Shown: one piece after another, positions 45,310 through 58,330 of the stretch
Layout of the letters: each line of letters begins with the position of its first letter
Numbering within the stretch: position 1 is the first letter of the stretch
Program-made: the position numbers and the translations under genes
Assembly: GCA_022828595.1 (NCBI GenBank)
Contig: JAKGHH010000003.1
Span: 15,190,934 to 15,254,933 of the forward strand
Source of the DNA: Nelumbo lutea
Lineage: Eukaryota > Streptophyta > Magnoliopsida > Proteales > Nelumbonaceae
Length of the DNA stretch: 64,000 nucleotides
Reading direction: 5' to 3'
The notes under the pieces: generated by a model
The model's input: only the letters and a program-made list of their open reading frames with translations
Told to the model about the DNA's origin: nothing
Database searches by the model: none

Positions 45310-45498
45310 AACAAGAACTCAGATTCAGTCTTCACAAGGCCGTGCTCACACCGTACTCACAGTCACTTACAACTGTATATTGGGAATATCTCCTCATAAA
45401 TAAAAATATACACTAACGAGATGTTTCCAATGCATGATTGCAAGTGGTTGTGAATAAGATGTAAACTCCGCCTTGTGAGAATTGAATCCAATCTCGAT
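45310..45498. mobile_element. Short hairpin MITE, GAGTGCTCC family (diverged)
   Basis: CAGATTCAGTCTTCACAAGGC is mirrored by GCCTTGTGAGAATTGAATCC, and GGGAATATCTCCTC by GAGATGTTTCCAATGC around the centre. Confidence 0.55.
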
Positions 45499-45813
45499 GA
45501 GCAACTAGTTGAGAGAGAACAAGAGAGACGGCTGATCATATCTGATGGTGGTGAGAGTCAATGGCCTTTGAGATCAATGGCACACATAAACACACGTATA
45601 CATGCTTTTTTGAATGATTTTAACATACATTCTATATAATATAATTTAAATTTGAGTTCAACTAGTGATTTCAACCAAAAGATAAAAATGTCATATGATT
45701 TACTTATTTTTATTGGTTTACATTTGTCAATATATACTTACCATTAGGACTTCAACAATCAATAACATTAAAAATGTTAGTTATTCTGATGTATCATTTT
45801 ATCATTGATTAAT

Positions 45814-46973
45814 GGGAAAATTCCCGATAGTTATCATGTATTTTATGTCGAGTGCCAATTTAATACTCAAACTTTAAAACACGATAATCTATTATTCAAA
45901 CTTTCATTTTGCGACAATTGAGTACCCAACATTAATTTACCGTTAGACAGAAGACAAAAAGACCTAAATACCCTTCAACTATTTCGAATAATGTATGAAA
46001 TTCTTATTAAAATTACAAAAATGACCCCATCTTGCAGTTATTGAGGATGATATTCACGGACGATCTCCGACTTGCAGTTTCGAACTTTCATTTTGAATTT
46101 GGCTTGGTAGACCAGACAATCGTCCTTGGGACAGATGGTGGGCACATACGCTAATGGACCCTGGCAATCTCCACTTGAGGGATCCCCTCGCTGAATCGAC
46201 TCCTGGAGCAGCTGAAATCTTCTTTGTTCTCAGGAACAGCAAAAAGGAAAGGAATGCTGGATCTCAATAAGTGGGGCTCAGTTGTGTAGAACAAGAGAGA
46301 AGGACTCTCTGTAAGAGGAGACGCTTCAGTTCTGAAAACCGTTGACGACACACTATCACCAAGCAGTAGCGTCAAAAACTGTTTTTAGCCGCATACATTC
46401 AACCGAAGAAGACGAAGAAGAAGATTTTGTTTCTCTATCCTTATTGCAGAGCTTCTACAGAACTGAAAAGCAATGAGGAGCGGAGAAGAGATACTACTAC
46501 AACACTTGAAGGGTGCGGCTTTTCACTCAAAGAAGTAGTCCCTATATATATATATTTTTTCTTTATTAAGGGAAAATTCTCAAGGTGCGGCGTAGACAGC
46601 CACATGTTCATTTTTTGAGAAAACCAGATGTTCATTCCTCGGCTGGTGGATAGAGGATTCACCTCCATCAAGAGATTTGGGTTTCCAAAACCTGATATTT
46701 ATTTTCTTGAGAAAGAAGATGATGAACAATGTTTAGGCTTTGTTTCATTTTATTGAGAAAGAATATGATGAACAGTGTCCAAGGGTAATTTTGATATTTT
46801 TAAAAATCTTAAATCACACATGAGATCACGTGATATACATAACTGACGGTCCATTAAATAGATACTAAATTGTCACATTTCAAAAATTCGGATACTAGAT
46901 TGTCACGTTTTAAAATTCGGATACTAAATTGACACTCAACTTAAAGTATAAGATACTTATCGGAAATTTTCCC
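45814..46973. mobile_element. Mutator-like element with non-TIR cargo (Pack-MULE candidate)
   Basis: It starts GGGAAAATTCCCGATAG and ends with the imperfect inverse CTTATCGGAAATTTTCCC. TTGATTAAT is present directly on both sides (45805-45813, 46974-46982), the 9-bp duplication typical of Mutator-like elements. The inverted arms extend for more than 100 bp. The middle (about 46020-46790) is not inverted, is absent from the shorter relative at 39400-39810, is less AT-rich, and carries short ORFs on both strands (46151-46375 minus, 46427-46618 plus). No transposase is present. The cargo origin is not recognised. Confidence 0.75.
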
Positions 46974-46982
46974 TTGATTAAT

Positions 46983-47351
46983 TTACATCTTTTGCTATAT
47001 AGTGCATTTGATGCACCACAGACTTTGCCTTTTGAAGGGTTTGATAAATCCAAACCTTGATCTATGAAAAGTTTAAAAGATTCACCGGATGGATCCATGT
47101 CAATATTTTTGCCAAGTCAATGCATTACAAATTTATCAGGTTTGGAATGGAACATACCTACCTTTTATCTCCCCGTGATGGATTCACTAGTCCAACTGTC
47201 TGGGTTAATAATAACGGGTTGGAAAATCAACATTGGGTGGAGATGATTAGACCTGTTTATGGGTAGGTAATTCAAGGGGCTTATTTTTTGTTAGGCTTGG
47301 GCCCAAAACACTAGGCATGAATTTTTTTGGTCCAAACTTGGATTTTCTCAC
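46983..47351. other. No gene seen
   Basis: Contains two overlapping ORFs of about 60-69 codons (47057-47266) without a recognisable domain. Confidence 0.35.
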
Positions 47352-47607
47352 CAATTTTTTTGAATAAAAGAGGCTAAGATTTGAGATTGTTAAGTTTTTT
47401 TGTCAATGTTTGGATAGTTGATAAAGAGAATTAAATGGCATTCTTAGTTCATTTTTTATTATTCAAATGTCACTTAACAGATTGATTAGCGGCAGATACT
47501 AGATTGTCAATTTTAAAAGTTCAGATGCTAGATAATCGCATTTTAAAGTTCGGTAACCAAATTGTCACTCGAGCCAAAATACAGGATACTGATTGGAAAA
47601 TTTTCCT
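47352..47607. mobile_element. Right half of a Mutator-like fold-back element
   Basis: It matches the right half of 39400-39810 (AAAAGAGGCTAAGATTTGAG ... ACAGGATACTGATTGGAAAA). The left arm is missing. Confidence 0.55.
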
Positions 47608-48456
47608 TTAATATAAATAAATCAAGTTTTATTGTTGAGCAAAAAAAATCTTATTATACAATTTTTAGGCGGGCCTCGAGCTTTATGTTAAGCTTTATGT
47701 TAAATTAAGCTTATTATAAATAAATCAAGCAAAAAAAAAATCTTATTATACAATCTTATTATAAATAAATCAAGCTTTATGTTAAGACCAGACTTGGGCT
47801 CAAGGTCTACACCTGATGGTCGAGCCAGGATTGAGCTTGTATCTATTATTCTGTTAACATATAGACAAAGCTGGACCCAGTCTGGCCGGTGAACAGGTCT
47901 AGAGGCAATGGGCTCTCGGACTAGACTCGTCTTTGGTTAACCCCCAACGAATTTGAAAGCGTAAAAGACGAAGCATCTGTTGGTTGCTGAAGCACCCTAA
48001 GTTGATGTAAGCATACCGTTGCCGCTGCAACATTAATGTCGTCATTTTCTGGTGAAAATGATACGGGATCATACCTATCTGCATGTGGAGACTATGATTG
48101 GGTGAACAAATAGTGTGAAATTCAAAGGGGCCATTGGTTTATCGGGGCTGTCAAATCTACATGCATGTACGCTCTATGCAAATGGGTGGTAAATAAGACG
48201 GATTAGAACTTGATCACAATTCACAGGAGGCATCATTTTATTGGGCCTTTCAAATCTCAAACATTGCATGACTAACTTTTGTTTTTCTCCCTTTTCGTCG
48301 GTATAGTTCAAACCCAAGCATGTTACTGGGCAAATGTTTGGATCATTAACACATACCGAGTTATCTCTCCCACGCCCAGCTCCTGCTAACAGCCCTATCA
48401 CTATTTTATGTAATTAATCAATTATACTTTGATTTTAGTTTATCATATTATAGATC
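47608..48456. other. No gene recognised
   Basis: 47640-47780 repeats AATCTTATTATACAAT and AAGCTTTATGTTAAG words. A minus-strand stretch at 48084-47899 is open but unrecognised. Confidence 0.35.
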
Positions 48457-49052
48457 CTTGGGAGTGCTTAAAAATAAGTGTTTATTTAGTTGGGATCACA
48501 CCATTAAGTAACTATTGGTGTTTGGGAAATACGTTTGAAATAAGTGCTTACTTAAAAATAAGGGTTTATTTTTTAAGTCTAAATTTTTAGTTTTTTTTAA
48601 GTGTTTATACAATAAATACTTATTCAAATTTTTCCTTTCAAAATTATCCCTAGTTGAATTTTAAAATACCACTTATAAAATTATCCCCAATTGAATTTTA
48701 TAAAAGAGTTTTTGTAACTACTTTTATAAAAAGTGTTTTTTATAGAAGTACTTTTCTAAAAAATGCTTTTTATAAAAGTAATTTCACAAAAGTGCTTTTA
48801 TTGAAGTGCTTTCATAAAAGTACTTTATAAAATTGATTTCGTAAAAATACTTTATAAAAGTGCTTTCGTAAAATTTAAAAGAAAATGAAAAACAAAATAG
48901 TCACAAATGCTTATTTAAGTGCTTATTGGAGAAAAGACTACCAAATGCCCAAAATAAGCACTCGAAAATGTTGGGTGCCAAATGCAGTTTAGTGCTTATT
49001 CGAATAAGCACTTGCTTTTAAGCACTTATTTTTAACATAAGCACTCCCAAAC
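48457..49052. mobile_element. Fold-back element, GGGAGTGCTTA type
   Basis: TTGGGAGTGCTTAAAAATAAG is mirrored by CTTATTTTTAACATAAGCACTCCCAA. The interior (48700-48890) has repeated TTTATAAAAGTGCTTT words. Confidence 0.6.
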
Positions 49053-49549
49053 ATGGCCTTAGAAAAAAGAAATAATTGCACAAAATAAAGTAAATATCAA
49101 ATAGCACCTTAAGTGTTATTATCGTCTTTTCTGATTCTGAAATTTCATCATTTAGATACACCTTTTGGGCATGTTCGTTTTTTTTTTTTTTTTTGAGCAA
49201 TGTTTTAAAACCCAACCTAGAAATGGAACCATTTTTGCCTCTGATTTCAGGCTCAGTGGTTCAATCGTCTGAGTGAATGGTTTGACCTGTGAAATCATAA
49301 ATAACATTTTTATAATTGAATATTTATCTTATCAATTATATAAGTCGATTACAAAGTAATACTCATTATACTAGTGGGGACCCATGAGATGGATAGGCTT
49401 TGTTAAGCGAAAGCTAAACAATAGAAGTACATAAGAGTAGACAATTGTTTTATATTTGAACTTTTTAAATAATTCATAATTAGTAATATCTTATATATAT
49501 AACTTTTAATAATTTTTATAATACAAAATTAACAGTAATTAATTTTGGC
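49053..49549. other. No gene seen
   Basis: AT-rich, with a T-run at 49178-49194. Confidence 0.45.
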
Positions 49550-50047
49550 TAGGGTTGTTCATCAAACCGATGAAACTGACCAACTTGACCCAACTCAACT
49601 TGAGTTAGTTGGTTTTCTAGTATTTTTGGTGAGTTCCGGTTTAGCAATTTCCCAACCTGACCAAGTCGAGTCAATTTCAGTTTGGCCATTTCGACCAAAA
49701 CCAAACCGACCCAACCATATGCATATGTAATGTATATGTATATGGATATATATATATATATATATACTTTTAATATGAGAAAGTAGGAAAATTCCCATAT
49801 TTCTTAGTCTAAAATATTTTATATTATACATTTAACTTTTCATTTATTTTTTAATAATACCAATGTATTTTTTTAAATTTAATTTTTTAAGTTTAAGTCT
49901 TTTGAACCCAAACCGATAATAACCCAAGTCAGCTAGTTTTCACTAATGGTTGGTTGGATTCAAATGACCAAATCCCCAACCCAACCAGGTCAATTTGGTT
50001 TGCCAAACAACCTACAACTAAATCAAACCAACCCGTGAACACTCTTA
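49550..50047. mobile_element. hAT-like element, GACCCAAC type
   Basis: It starts TAGGGTTGTTCATC and ends GTGAACACTCTTA. Subterminal CCAACTTGACCCAACTCAAC strings are inverted at the right, around a TATATA core. ATTTTGGC/ATTTCAAC on the two sides could be a decayed 8-bp duplication. Confidence 0.55.
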
Positions 50048-51346
50048 ATTTCAACTAAACTAATAGTCTGATTTTAATAAATAACAATAGTTGAATATCC
50101 AATAATTATTGAAAATTTTATATTAAATAACAAAACAAAAATAGATTTATACATAATTATTGAAAATATATTTTTCACAGCAATATAATAAACAACTACT
50201 AAAAATACAAAAAATATAAATTTTAGTATATATAAATATATAATAAATATAGATTAAGATTTTAAAATTATTATTAAAAAATACCAAAATTTCTTACAGT
50301 TATTTTCTAGAACTAGTCATTGATGTAAGTGAAATAATGTTTTTATTATTAGAACATTAGTAATTGCAATTATTATTCTGTTTTTTTTAATATATATAAA
50401 AAACATTTTTCTAAAAGTTATAATCTAATTTTGTTATTTGAAAGCTTCAGTACCTCTAAATTATTTAATCTATTTTCATTATTTCAATAATATTTTAAAA
50501 TTTAATTATTTTTTGTATTCTTATTATCAAATATTATTAAATCTATTATAATTATTTTGTGTTTTAGATAATTTTTTAAGGTTATTACATAAATTTGTTA
50601 TTTAATATATTTTATTTGTTTTTTAAATAATATTTAAAATATTTAAAATTAGTTATTTACATATTATTTAATTATTTAAATTATATCATTTTTAGTTATT
50701 TAAACATTACTTATTTATTGAATTTCATAATCCATAAAATTAAAAGTTATACTATTATTACATAATTTCATTATTATTTCAAATATCACGAAATCTACTA
50801 TAATGGTTTTTCTACTTTCAATAAAATTTTTAAATGATTACATAATTTCATTATTTTAACTATTTATAATTTAGTTATATTAAATATTTCATTATTTAAA
50901 ATATTTAGTTATTTAAAGATGTCAAATAGTGTAGATGCAATTCTTTTCGAATTTCTTTATTTCACCCTCATAGGTGGAGCCATTTTTCAACATAATAAAG
51001 CCATTTTTCTTAACAGACTCTGTTTGGTTGCATATAAAATTATCATAAAAAACAAAATAATTTCCATTAATTGAATAATGAATATTAGGTGTAGGAAAAT
51101 GACAATCCTTAATTTCGGATAGTCTTTTTCCAAATAAGGGCCTTTCAACTCTTCTGACAACCATTCCGGTTCCTTTCCAAAGCCAGAAAAATAAGAAACA
51201 CATGTGACCTTAGAAATTCGAAAATTATACATTTGCTCGAGAAATTTTCCAATCACTTATTTGGTCGGGACGCTAACGTGGCTGAGTATAGGATGAAGTG
51301 AACACAATTCTGATTAAAGATGGTTTGTATTGATTAAATCAATATT
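50048..51346. other. Very AT-rich spacer, no gene seen
   Basis: Long runs of ATTATTTAAA-like sequence at 50090-50930. Nothing coding recognised. Confidence 0.45.
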
Positions 51347-51427
51347 CCCACATGGTTCATGGTTTGTATTGGAACCACATGGCTCCCACATGGTTAATGG
51401 TTTGTAATGGAACCACATGGTTCCCAC
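51347..51427. repeat. Two-unit tandem repeat, about 38 bp
   Basis: CCCACATGGTTCATGGTTTG and CCCACATGGTTAATGGTTTG each continue TA(T/A)TGGAACCACATGG. Confidence 0.7.
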
Positions 51428-51571
51428 TTCCCACATAGTTGTGTCAGCTAGTATGAACTAGTACGAAGATACAAAATTAAAACATAAAACAACAATTAGT
51501 GTTGAAAAATTGTTAGGAGTGGAATGATATATACTACACCTTGTGGTAAGGATTAATTTATACCATATCAT

Positions 51572-52336
51572 TAGGGTTTTTTATAAGAAGACCCAACTCA
51601 ATCAAACCGATTAACCTGGACCGATCCAACTCAAGTCGGTTTTGAGTTATAAAAATTCATAAACTGATGGTTTGGGTCGGATTTGATTTTCATGTGTGAA
51701 AATCAAAACCGAACTGACTTAGCAGTTAGTAGTTAGTTCCTAGTTAGTAGTTATAACTAGTTCCAAATTAACTAAGTTGTCTCTGTCTTAGTTACAACCT
51801 AACTTAATTTCTAGTCTTCTAGTTAGGAATGACATTAATGGCAAGTATTGTAAAACAATTAGACAATGAATTTTTTTGAAAAAAGTTTAAAGAAAATAAT
51901 CAAAGGATCCTAGTTTTTTTGTCTTTTACACCAAATAGGCAACCAATTACAATTAGAATTAGGCGTCTTTTTTTACTTAGATTAGAAGGTTTCTTGAAAT
52001 ATACAAATTTCAGTCTTATTTCTCTAATACAGTTTGACTTTCTATTTTCTTGATAACTTCTATTCTAACTTGGTCCGCCCCCCTACCAATTTCAGTATTC
52101 TTTCTCTAATAGAAATAGGCTTTTTTTACATCAAATTCAAGTCTTCTTTTTCCAATTTACCAATTTATTACCATGTTGAACTTAGAGCCGAAACTGACCC
52201 AAACCGATTCAAACCGACCAAGTCGATTTTGCTTAACACAGGGTCGGTTTCGGTTTCAATTTCATGTAACCCAACCAGGTCGAGTCGGTTGGAGAAATCT
52301 CAGTAAACCGACCCAACCTGACCCGTGAATAGCCCT
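51572..52336. mobile_element. hAT-like element, CCGACC type
   Basis: It starts TAGGGTTTTTTATAAG and ends GTGAATAGCCCTA. CAAACCGATTAACC and GACCGATCC strings are inverted at the right (CCGATTCAAACCGACC, GGTCGAGTCGGTT). Confidence 0.45.
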
Positions 52337-52823
52337 ACACAACACAATATACAGTCATTTTGAACTGTGGATAGAATGTGTGAACCAGACCAGTCCACAC
52401 CCACGGTAGAGTTCTGTAGGTGTGGTTTGAACTAATACATACCATACTTTTTTATTCCATGTATCTCATATACATTTTTATGGGAAATTTACACAGTTGA
52501 TCATAAATGTCTAATTTTTATATTTTATATGATAAATAAATTGAAAAAAAGGCATCAATATGTAAACAACAATTACATTTTTAAATAATTAAAAAATATT
52601 ATTCTAAATATTAAAAATAAAAAATTAAATATTAATTATTTTATTGATAAAAATATTAAAGAAATAATATTTAAATAAGGAAAAAAGAGTTGAGAAGGAG
52701 AACTATCGAACTTGTGCTAGAATTAACATTAAAAATTATTACTTTTTTATAAAATATTAAAATTTAAAAATTATTAAAATATTAAATAAAATGAGAGTAA
52801 TTTGACCAATGTAACGCAGGTGC

Positions 52824-53192
52824 TAGGGGTGAATTCAAGCCGAGCTGAGCCGAATACTACCAGACTCGAACTCGGTTCGAGCCAAAACCTTGAGCTCAAG
52901 CTCAGTTCGAGTAAAAAAATCATAAGCTCGAGCTCGATTTTTAGAAAATATTTTATAAAAATAAAAAATTATATATAAAAATATTTTTTATTTGATATTT
53001 AAAATTTTAAAAATTATAATAATTAATAATTATAATATTTTTATTTTATATATTATTTTCTATAATTTTATTATATATATATATATATTTGAGCCGACTC
53101 GCAAGCCGAGTGCTAGTAGGCTCAAGCACGATTGAAATAAAACCGAACTAAACTCGAACAACTCGTAAAAAGCTCAACTCGTTACCACCCTA
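52824..53192. mobile_element. hAT-like element, CGAGCTCG type
   Basis: It starts TAGGGGTGAATTC and ends GTTACCACCCTA. GAGCTCAAGCTCAGTTCGAG strings at the left are inverted at the right (CGAACAACTCG, AGCTCAACTCG) around an ATATAT core. Confidence 0.55.
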
Positions 53193-55311
53193 ACTACACA
53201 AAAACCTTCAAACATCATTTTTTATAATAGACGGAACCAAAACCAATCCAAATTTACTGCACATTTTTCTACTCGTTCTCTACCCGCACTGAATTAAAGT
53301 GAATACAAAATCGCGAGAGACGTAGCTAATACGCATGATATTGGACCAATCAGGGTGCATTGTGCATATGTACACCATGCATCCCGTAACACGTGATTTA
53401 ACGTGAACCCTCGCAATTTTTGTCGGCTCTCTTTCTCTCTGTCCTTGTTCCTCGATCTCATCTACTCATCTAGAATTAAGCCCGTACCATTGCCTTTTTA
53501 CCCCCTTTAACATCATAAATGCAATTCCAGATCACCTGTCAACAAAACAGATTCTAACCCTATACTCACATGATCTCACACCGCAGTTCTCAATTCTCAT
53601 ATAAGCGGGTCCTACTTTTTTCTAATCGATCAATCCCGGTCTCGTGTGGTGAGATATAAGGATTGGAACATGTTTTGTTGGCAAAAGATTTTAACTCCAT
53701 AAATGTTTTATTAATTTATTGCCCATAAAACGGTGCTCACCGTATATTAAAAATATCTTATTTTTCATGGAGAGAGATTCTTAATACAAAATTACAAGCA
53801 ACTGAACCAAAAGTGTAAGCACAGTCTTATAAGCACTGAAGCCGATTTCTGTTACTTCAGCGGCCACATTTCCAATCTCTACTATGTAATATCTAGCATA
53901 CTCCATCCCAGATGCAGAAGAGGAGTGATTGTTCGATATTTCAAAATCGAGGGCTTCTGTCTCCTGTTTAACCCTAGCCTCCCCCAAACCCAATAAAGCA
54001 ATCTGGGCCTGTAGAACTTTTGGAAGGGCCACAACCGAAAATCTGGTTGGCATATTCAGTATGATCAGATGATTTGGATCCATAGAAGTTTCCTTGTCCA
54101 CGGTAGCAAGAACACATGATTTGCATCACAAATCGCCAATTCAGTGTGATTATTTGGCTCAGCTTGAAGGGACTTATGAGAGGGCAGTGTGACATTAGGC
54201 ATGTGAACAAAACACAGGTTGGCCCACTGCCTGATATATAAATGATGCATCCTTCTTAGTGTTAGACATGATGCGTGCGAAAAAGAAATCAAGATGGAAG
54301 AAACAAGAAAAATGTGAAAGAAGATGTCCAAGTGTCCTTACCCAACAAGCAGGCAATCCCACGATAAAAGATACTTCCGGTCGTATCGTGTAGTTTAGCG
54401 AGTATCAGCATCAATTTACAGTTAGTTCTTCTTCCACGGTCCACAGACGGGGAAAGCGGTGATATGACGTGTAACAGTTCTTCCTTCATGTACGCCACGT
54501 GGCTCATTTAAGTCGGTGGCAACTTTTGATAATCAAGCAATCAAGCTTGGCTGCTGAAATTCAGGGACTAGATTGATGGGGTGGGTGGGTAAATGCGTCC
54601 AACACCCACTAACTTCAACACATCTAATCCAATATTGCTAGTTTTCTAGGGTACCCTCTAACTTCAACACATCTAATCTCCTTTGTTTTTGCTGCATACG
54701 TTGGTTTTGGTTTAGGTCGTTTTATGCTTGCTAACATAGACAAGGAACACATGGACCCTCACTATCTGATCCGATGCATGCGTTAGGTCACTGCACCCCC
54801 GGCCCATACAAGGATGAAATGAGAGTTGAGAGTTCCGCCCTTAAAGTTGATGACATGAATATGAACATGAATGAAGATCTCATAGGTCATAGCCATGGAC
54901 AAAGAGGAGCAGTGGCCCCTGCATTCGGTGGCAATAGATGTTTCTGGTAGGAGGTAAGTAGCTGTCAAAGATTCAACCCAAGAGCGACCCTCTTGTTAAT
55001 CAGCGCTATGGTGTGATGGACTTCAATGCTCATCTAGAGGGTCGATGGGCTTTCAGAAGGGGCAATCGCACAACGGCCCACATGATTGATGATCCATCTT
55101 GTTGGGTAAATGAGGGACAACATCACTAATATCTATGTTCATCATGTGTTGCTTCCCCCAGCTACCTTGTCCTTAAAAAACACACATCCTTCCCTTTTAG
55201 GATGTTATCCGTCTTTCCCTCTTTCTCTAACTCCCATTCCATTCTCCCCCCATAGCTGAAGTCAGAAGAAGACTACTTTGAGTCAGGAAAGCAAGAAAGA
55301 CAGCTGCTCTG
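53193..55311. other. Upstream region of the PRE-type gene, no other gene supported
   Basis: 53781-54510 has three minus-strand ORFs of 72-106 codons without recognisable domains. 55190-55260 is CT-rich, as in many plant leaders. No clear TATA box was found. Confidence 0.4.
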
Positions 55312-55985
55312 ATGTCTGGCAGAAGATCGAGAGCTTCAACACTCACACAGGATGAGATTAATGATCTTGTCCTCCAATTGCGAGCTTTATTACCAGAGAT
55401 TCGTCAGAGGAGCACAACCGGGGTAGGCTAGGAATCTTTGTTTCTCTCTTTAATTTATATTTCTCACTGCATGTCTTCTCTGCGTGCTTGCATGTTCAAT
55501 ACAATTTTCAAGGAAACCATAGACAACCATTACGCCTAACTCTTATCACCTGGGTACAATTAAGCTTCTACTGGATAACTTGTCGGTGTACGTAGAACAA
55601 GCTAAGTGCGAATTTTTTTATTTTCAGTTAGTTGATACAAGGTACGATAATGTGCAACATAGGCTACACCTTTTTTTTTTTTAATATAAGAAGTGAGATG
55701 GGTGGATGTGGGTGTCGGTGGTCTCAGACTGAAAAAATTGGAGCTCGTTTTACATTTGAAAGTTTTGTGTGTGTGTGTGTGATGCATTGTTACTGATAGT
55801 TATTTGCCAATTGGGGTTGAATGTAGGTGACGATGTTGGAGATTCTGAAAGAGGCATGCAATTACATAAAGAGGCTACACAGAGAGGTGGATGGCCTAAG
55901 TCAGAGACTGTCCGACCTAATGGCTTCTGTCAATACCAACAGCCCTGAGGCAGACATCCTACGGAATCTACTTATGCAAGAATAG
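55312..55985 (+). CDS. PRE: PRE/BNQ/ILI-type atypical HLH protein, two exons, 89 residues
   Basis: Exon 1 is 55312-55422 ([20 protein letters not shown]...). The intron is 55423-55826 (GTAGGC...TGTAG). Exon 2 is 55827-55985 with TAG at 55983. The protein has a short Arg/Ser-rich start, helix 1 at residues 14-30 ([12 protein letters not shown]), a short loop where the phase-0 intron falls, and helix 2 at about 41-68 ([18 protein letters not shown]), with a C-terminus RNLLMQE. It lacks the basic DNA-binding region. Family knowledge: Arabidopsis PRE1-6/BNQ and rice ILI1 promote cell elongation by sequestering inhibitory HLH partners such as IBH1 in brassinosteroid, gibberellin and light responses. 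The loop [11 protein letters not shown] departs from the usual KVSASKVLQET. The ...LLMQ tail is closest to the PRE4/5 type. Length and intron place are normal for the family. Confidence 0.92.
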
Positions 55986-56454
55986 CGCTCTCTCTCACCA
56001 AGTCACCAGTCTCACCCTCAATGCCTCTATCCATCTATCTGTAGTTCGTGTATGTGAATGCATATTTTTCAATGCAATCTCCTACCAGGCTACCACTTCC
56101 GTTTCTGTTGTCCTTAGCTTCAGTCAACTCAAACAAGATGACACGCAGATCTGATAATTAATAACCCACTTTTTTATGGGCCCACTATATAAAGGCCCAC
56201 TTGAGGTTGAGGGCTTGAGGCGTGCCGCGTGACTAGTGAGTAGTGAGTGACTAGTGAGGGCCTGAGGGAGGGGCACTACCGCACTAGAGTTGGCGTATCA
56301 TCCATTTCCGGGAATGTTTCTCTTTTTTATTATTTATTTCTTTAATACCCTCCCAGGAATGTTAGCCTGACAACATAATAAGAGAACTTTTTAGATTAAT
56401 GAAAGACTGAATGATTAGTTTTATTTTCTTTTTTAACAACACCTCACACTCGAC
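55986..56454. other. 3' flank of the PRE-type gene
   Basis: A TATATAAAGG motif at about 56184 is followed by repeated GACTAGTGAG words (56230-56260), but no ORF follows. Confidence 0.35.
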
Positions 56455-56745
56455 TGTGATGCTACCAGAAAGACTTGTAACCAATCAACAGGAATTATCT
56501 ATAACCAACCAAATGGATTTTCGTCAAAATTCACTCAAAACCTTTCTAATATTACCTTTCTAGCATCAAAATTTAGAGGTCTCACTGTGATGCTGGAAAG
56601 GCATGATACCGTAAAGACGTATAACCAATCAACTGGCATGCATTATAATAATGGTAACCAATCAGGTGAATTTTCGTCAAAATTTATCGGGATTTTATTA
56701 GTCAAAGCCTTTCTAGTATCATGCTTTTCCTGTATCATAAATTTT
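56455..56745. repeat. Two-unit tandem repeat, about 145 bp
   Basis: TGTGATGCTACCAGAAAGAC/TGTGATGCTGGAAAGGC, TAACCAATCAAC, GATTTTCGTCAAAATTCA/GAATTTTCGTCAAAATTTA and CCTTTCTA(A/G)TAT recur in the same order in both units. Confidence 0.6.
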
Positions 56746-58164
56746 ACATATATTTAGATATTCATCAAAATTCAAAACTGTTATTCGTTATTCATTGATA
56801 AAATTCATGTCATGCTAATCCCAGCTTATCTAGCTTGTAACTAACTATACTTTATTCCTCACCTAATTGATTACGTTTGACACAAATCTGATTCAGTCCT
56901 CACAAAATTATGTTTACAGCCTTTTCAATCAATATACAGTTGAAGTGATGGTGGTCAGTTTGGAATGAATACAAATACAAGACCTTATATTTTGTATGTA
57001 TTTGTATTTATACTCGTTTAAGAGGGCATATCAGAAATGGTGGTCACCAAGACACAGAATAATAACTCATTCAATCCAAGTGCTTAAGATTCAGTTTGGA
57101 ATGAATACAATACAAAATATGTAGAATGTAAGACTTTGTATGTATTTGTATTATATATATTTGTATTTGTATTCTTTTCAAACCAAACATAAAGTTGTAC
57201 TTAATTGCAATGCAAAAGAAATTGCATTTTCATCTTTTTTTTTTAATTTTAATTTATTTTATTTGATTACAGTATAAATGAAATAAACTAAGACATGAAG
57301 CAGAATAAAATAAAATCCAAATCAAAATTAAACAAAAATTTACATTTTTTACACTTGCACTCCATACATTTATACTAATACAAATACAATTGCACTTCAA
57401 CCAAACACAGCCACGAGGAATATTAAAATTTCATGGAGATACAAGTCGATGGAGAAAGTATGCCACCAAATCGTCCAAGAAGCTCGCATCGAAGTTGTCA
57501 TACAACCACATACACAGAAAATGGTGAAATGCAACCAAGAAGCAGACTGGACCGCCAACGAAGGTCATCTTATGCAGGATAGGGTGGATGTGTTGTGAGA
57601 GTTAAATTATATTGCGCTCTCAGATACCAAAAAGCAGCTTCGTTGGAATAAGAAGATGCCGCAATCTGGAATTTTTTTTTTTAATTTTATTGGGACCCAT
57701 TCGTTTATTGACACCTGTTTTTCGGGACTGTGCCCGCACGCAACAATCCATCGGTATACCCTATTTTTTTGGGGTTGAATTCCACATACCAACACAGTTT
57801 GAAGCATGGTTTTGAAAATCGAGCCGGATAAATTGAAAATCAGACCTGACCCTATATTGCTTCTGGTTTTATTGATTTGGTCAGTAATTCACAGACCAGG
57901 GCAATTGAACTGTTGATTTGGATAATGGTTTTAGCCAATTTTTTTATCTTTTAAATTAGAACGGATCATCCATTCAAATTGAACGGACAGACCATTCAAC
58001 CCGAGAATTGGTCCCCAAAACCATTCCTTGTTCGGTATGATTTTTAAAATCTTGATTTGAAGGTCTCAAAAATCACTCCCTAGGCTAAAACCATGAATCA
58101 CATCTCTTTATATATTGATGTGACCCTACCTTGATTTCACAATGTTAGCTTATTTCTCCTGTTT
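56746..58164. other. Spacer with small repeats, no gene recognised
   Basis: 56945-57190 has inverted and direct copies of GTTTGGAATGAATACAAATAC / GTATGTATTTGTATT. 57803-58060 is a decayed relative of the 42788-42985 element (CATGGTTTTGAAAATCGAGCC ...). Confidence 0.4.
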
Positions 58165-58330
58165 GGAGACCAGATCTTCTCCTCACACCTGGTGCTTCAC
58201 ATGCACATACTACCATGCATTGAGAATATCTTCCATACTTATTAATTATTATTTATGGGAATAATTCCCAATGCACGATAAATATGCATGTCAGGCAGGC
58301 GCCCATTTGTGAGGAGCAAATTCCTCTCCC
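58165..58330. mobile_element. Short hairpin MITE, GAGTGCTCC family (diverged)
   Basis: TCTTCTCCTCACACCTGG is mirrored by GGCGCCCATTTGTGAGGAGC, and CATGCATTGAGAATATC by GGAATAATTCCCAATGCACG. Confidence 0.5.

Noticed and set aside
53781..54510. Minus-strand ORFs of 72-106 codons near the PRE-type gene
   Set aside because: The longest looks protein-like but has no recognisable motif, splice signals or neighbour in frame. Not supported without transcript data.
56180..56270. TATATAAAGG followed by a GC-rich leader-like stretch as a promoter
   Set aside because: No ORF or splice-compatible exon follows within several hundred bases.
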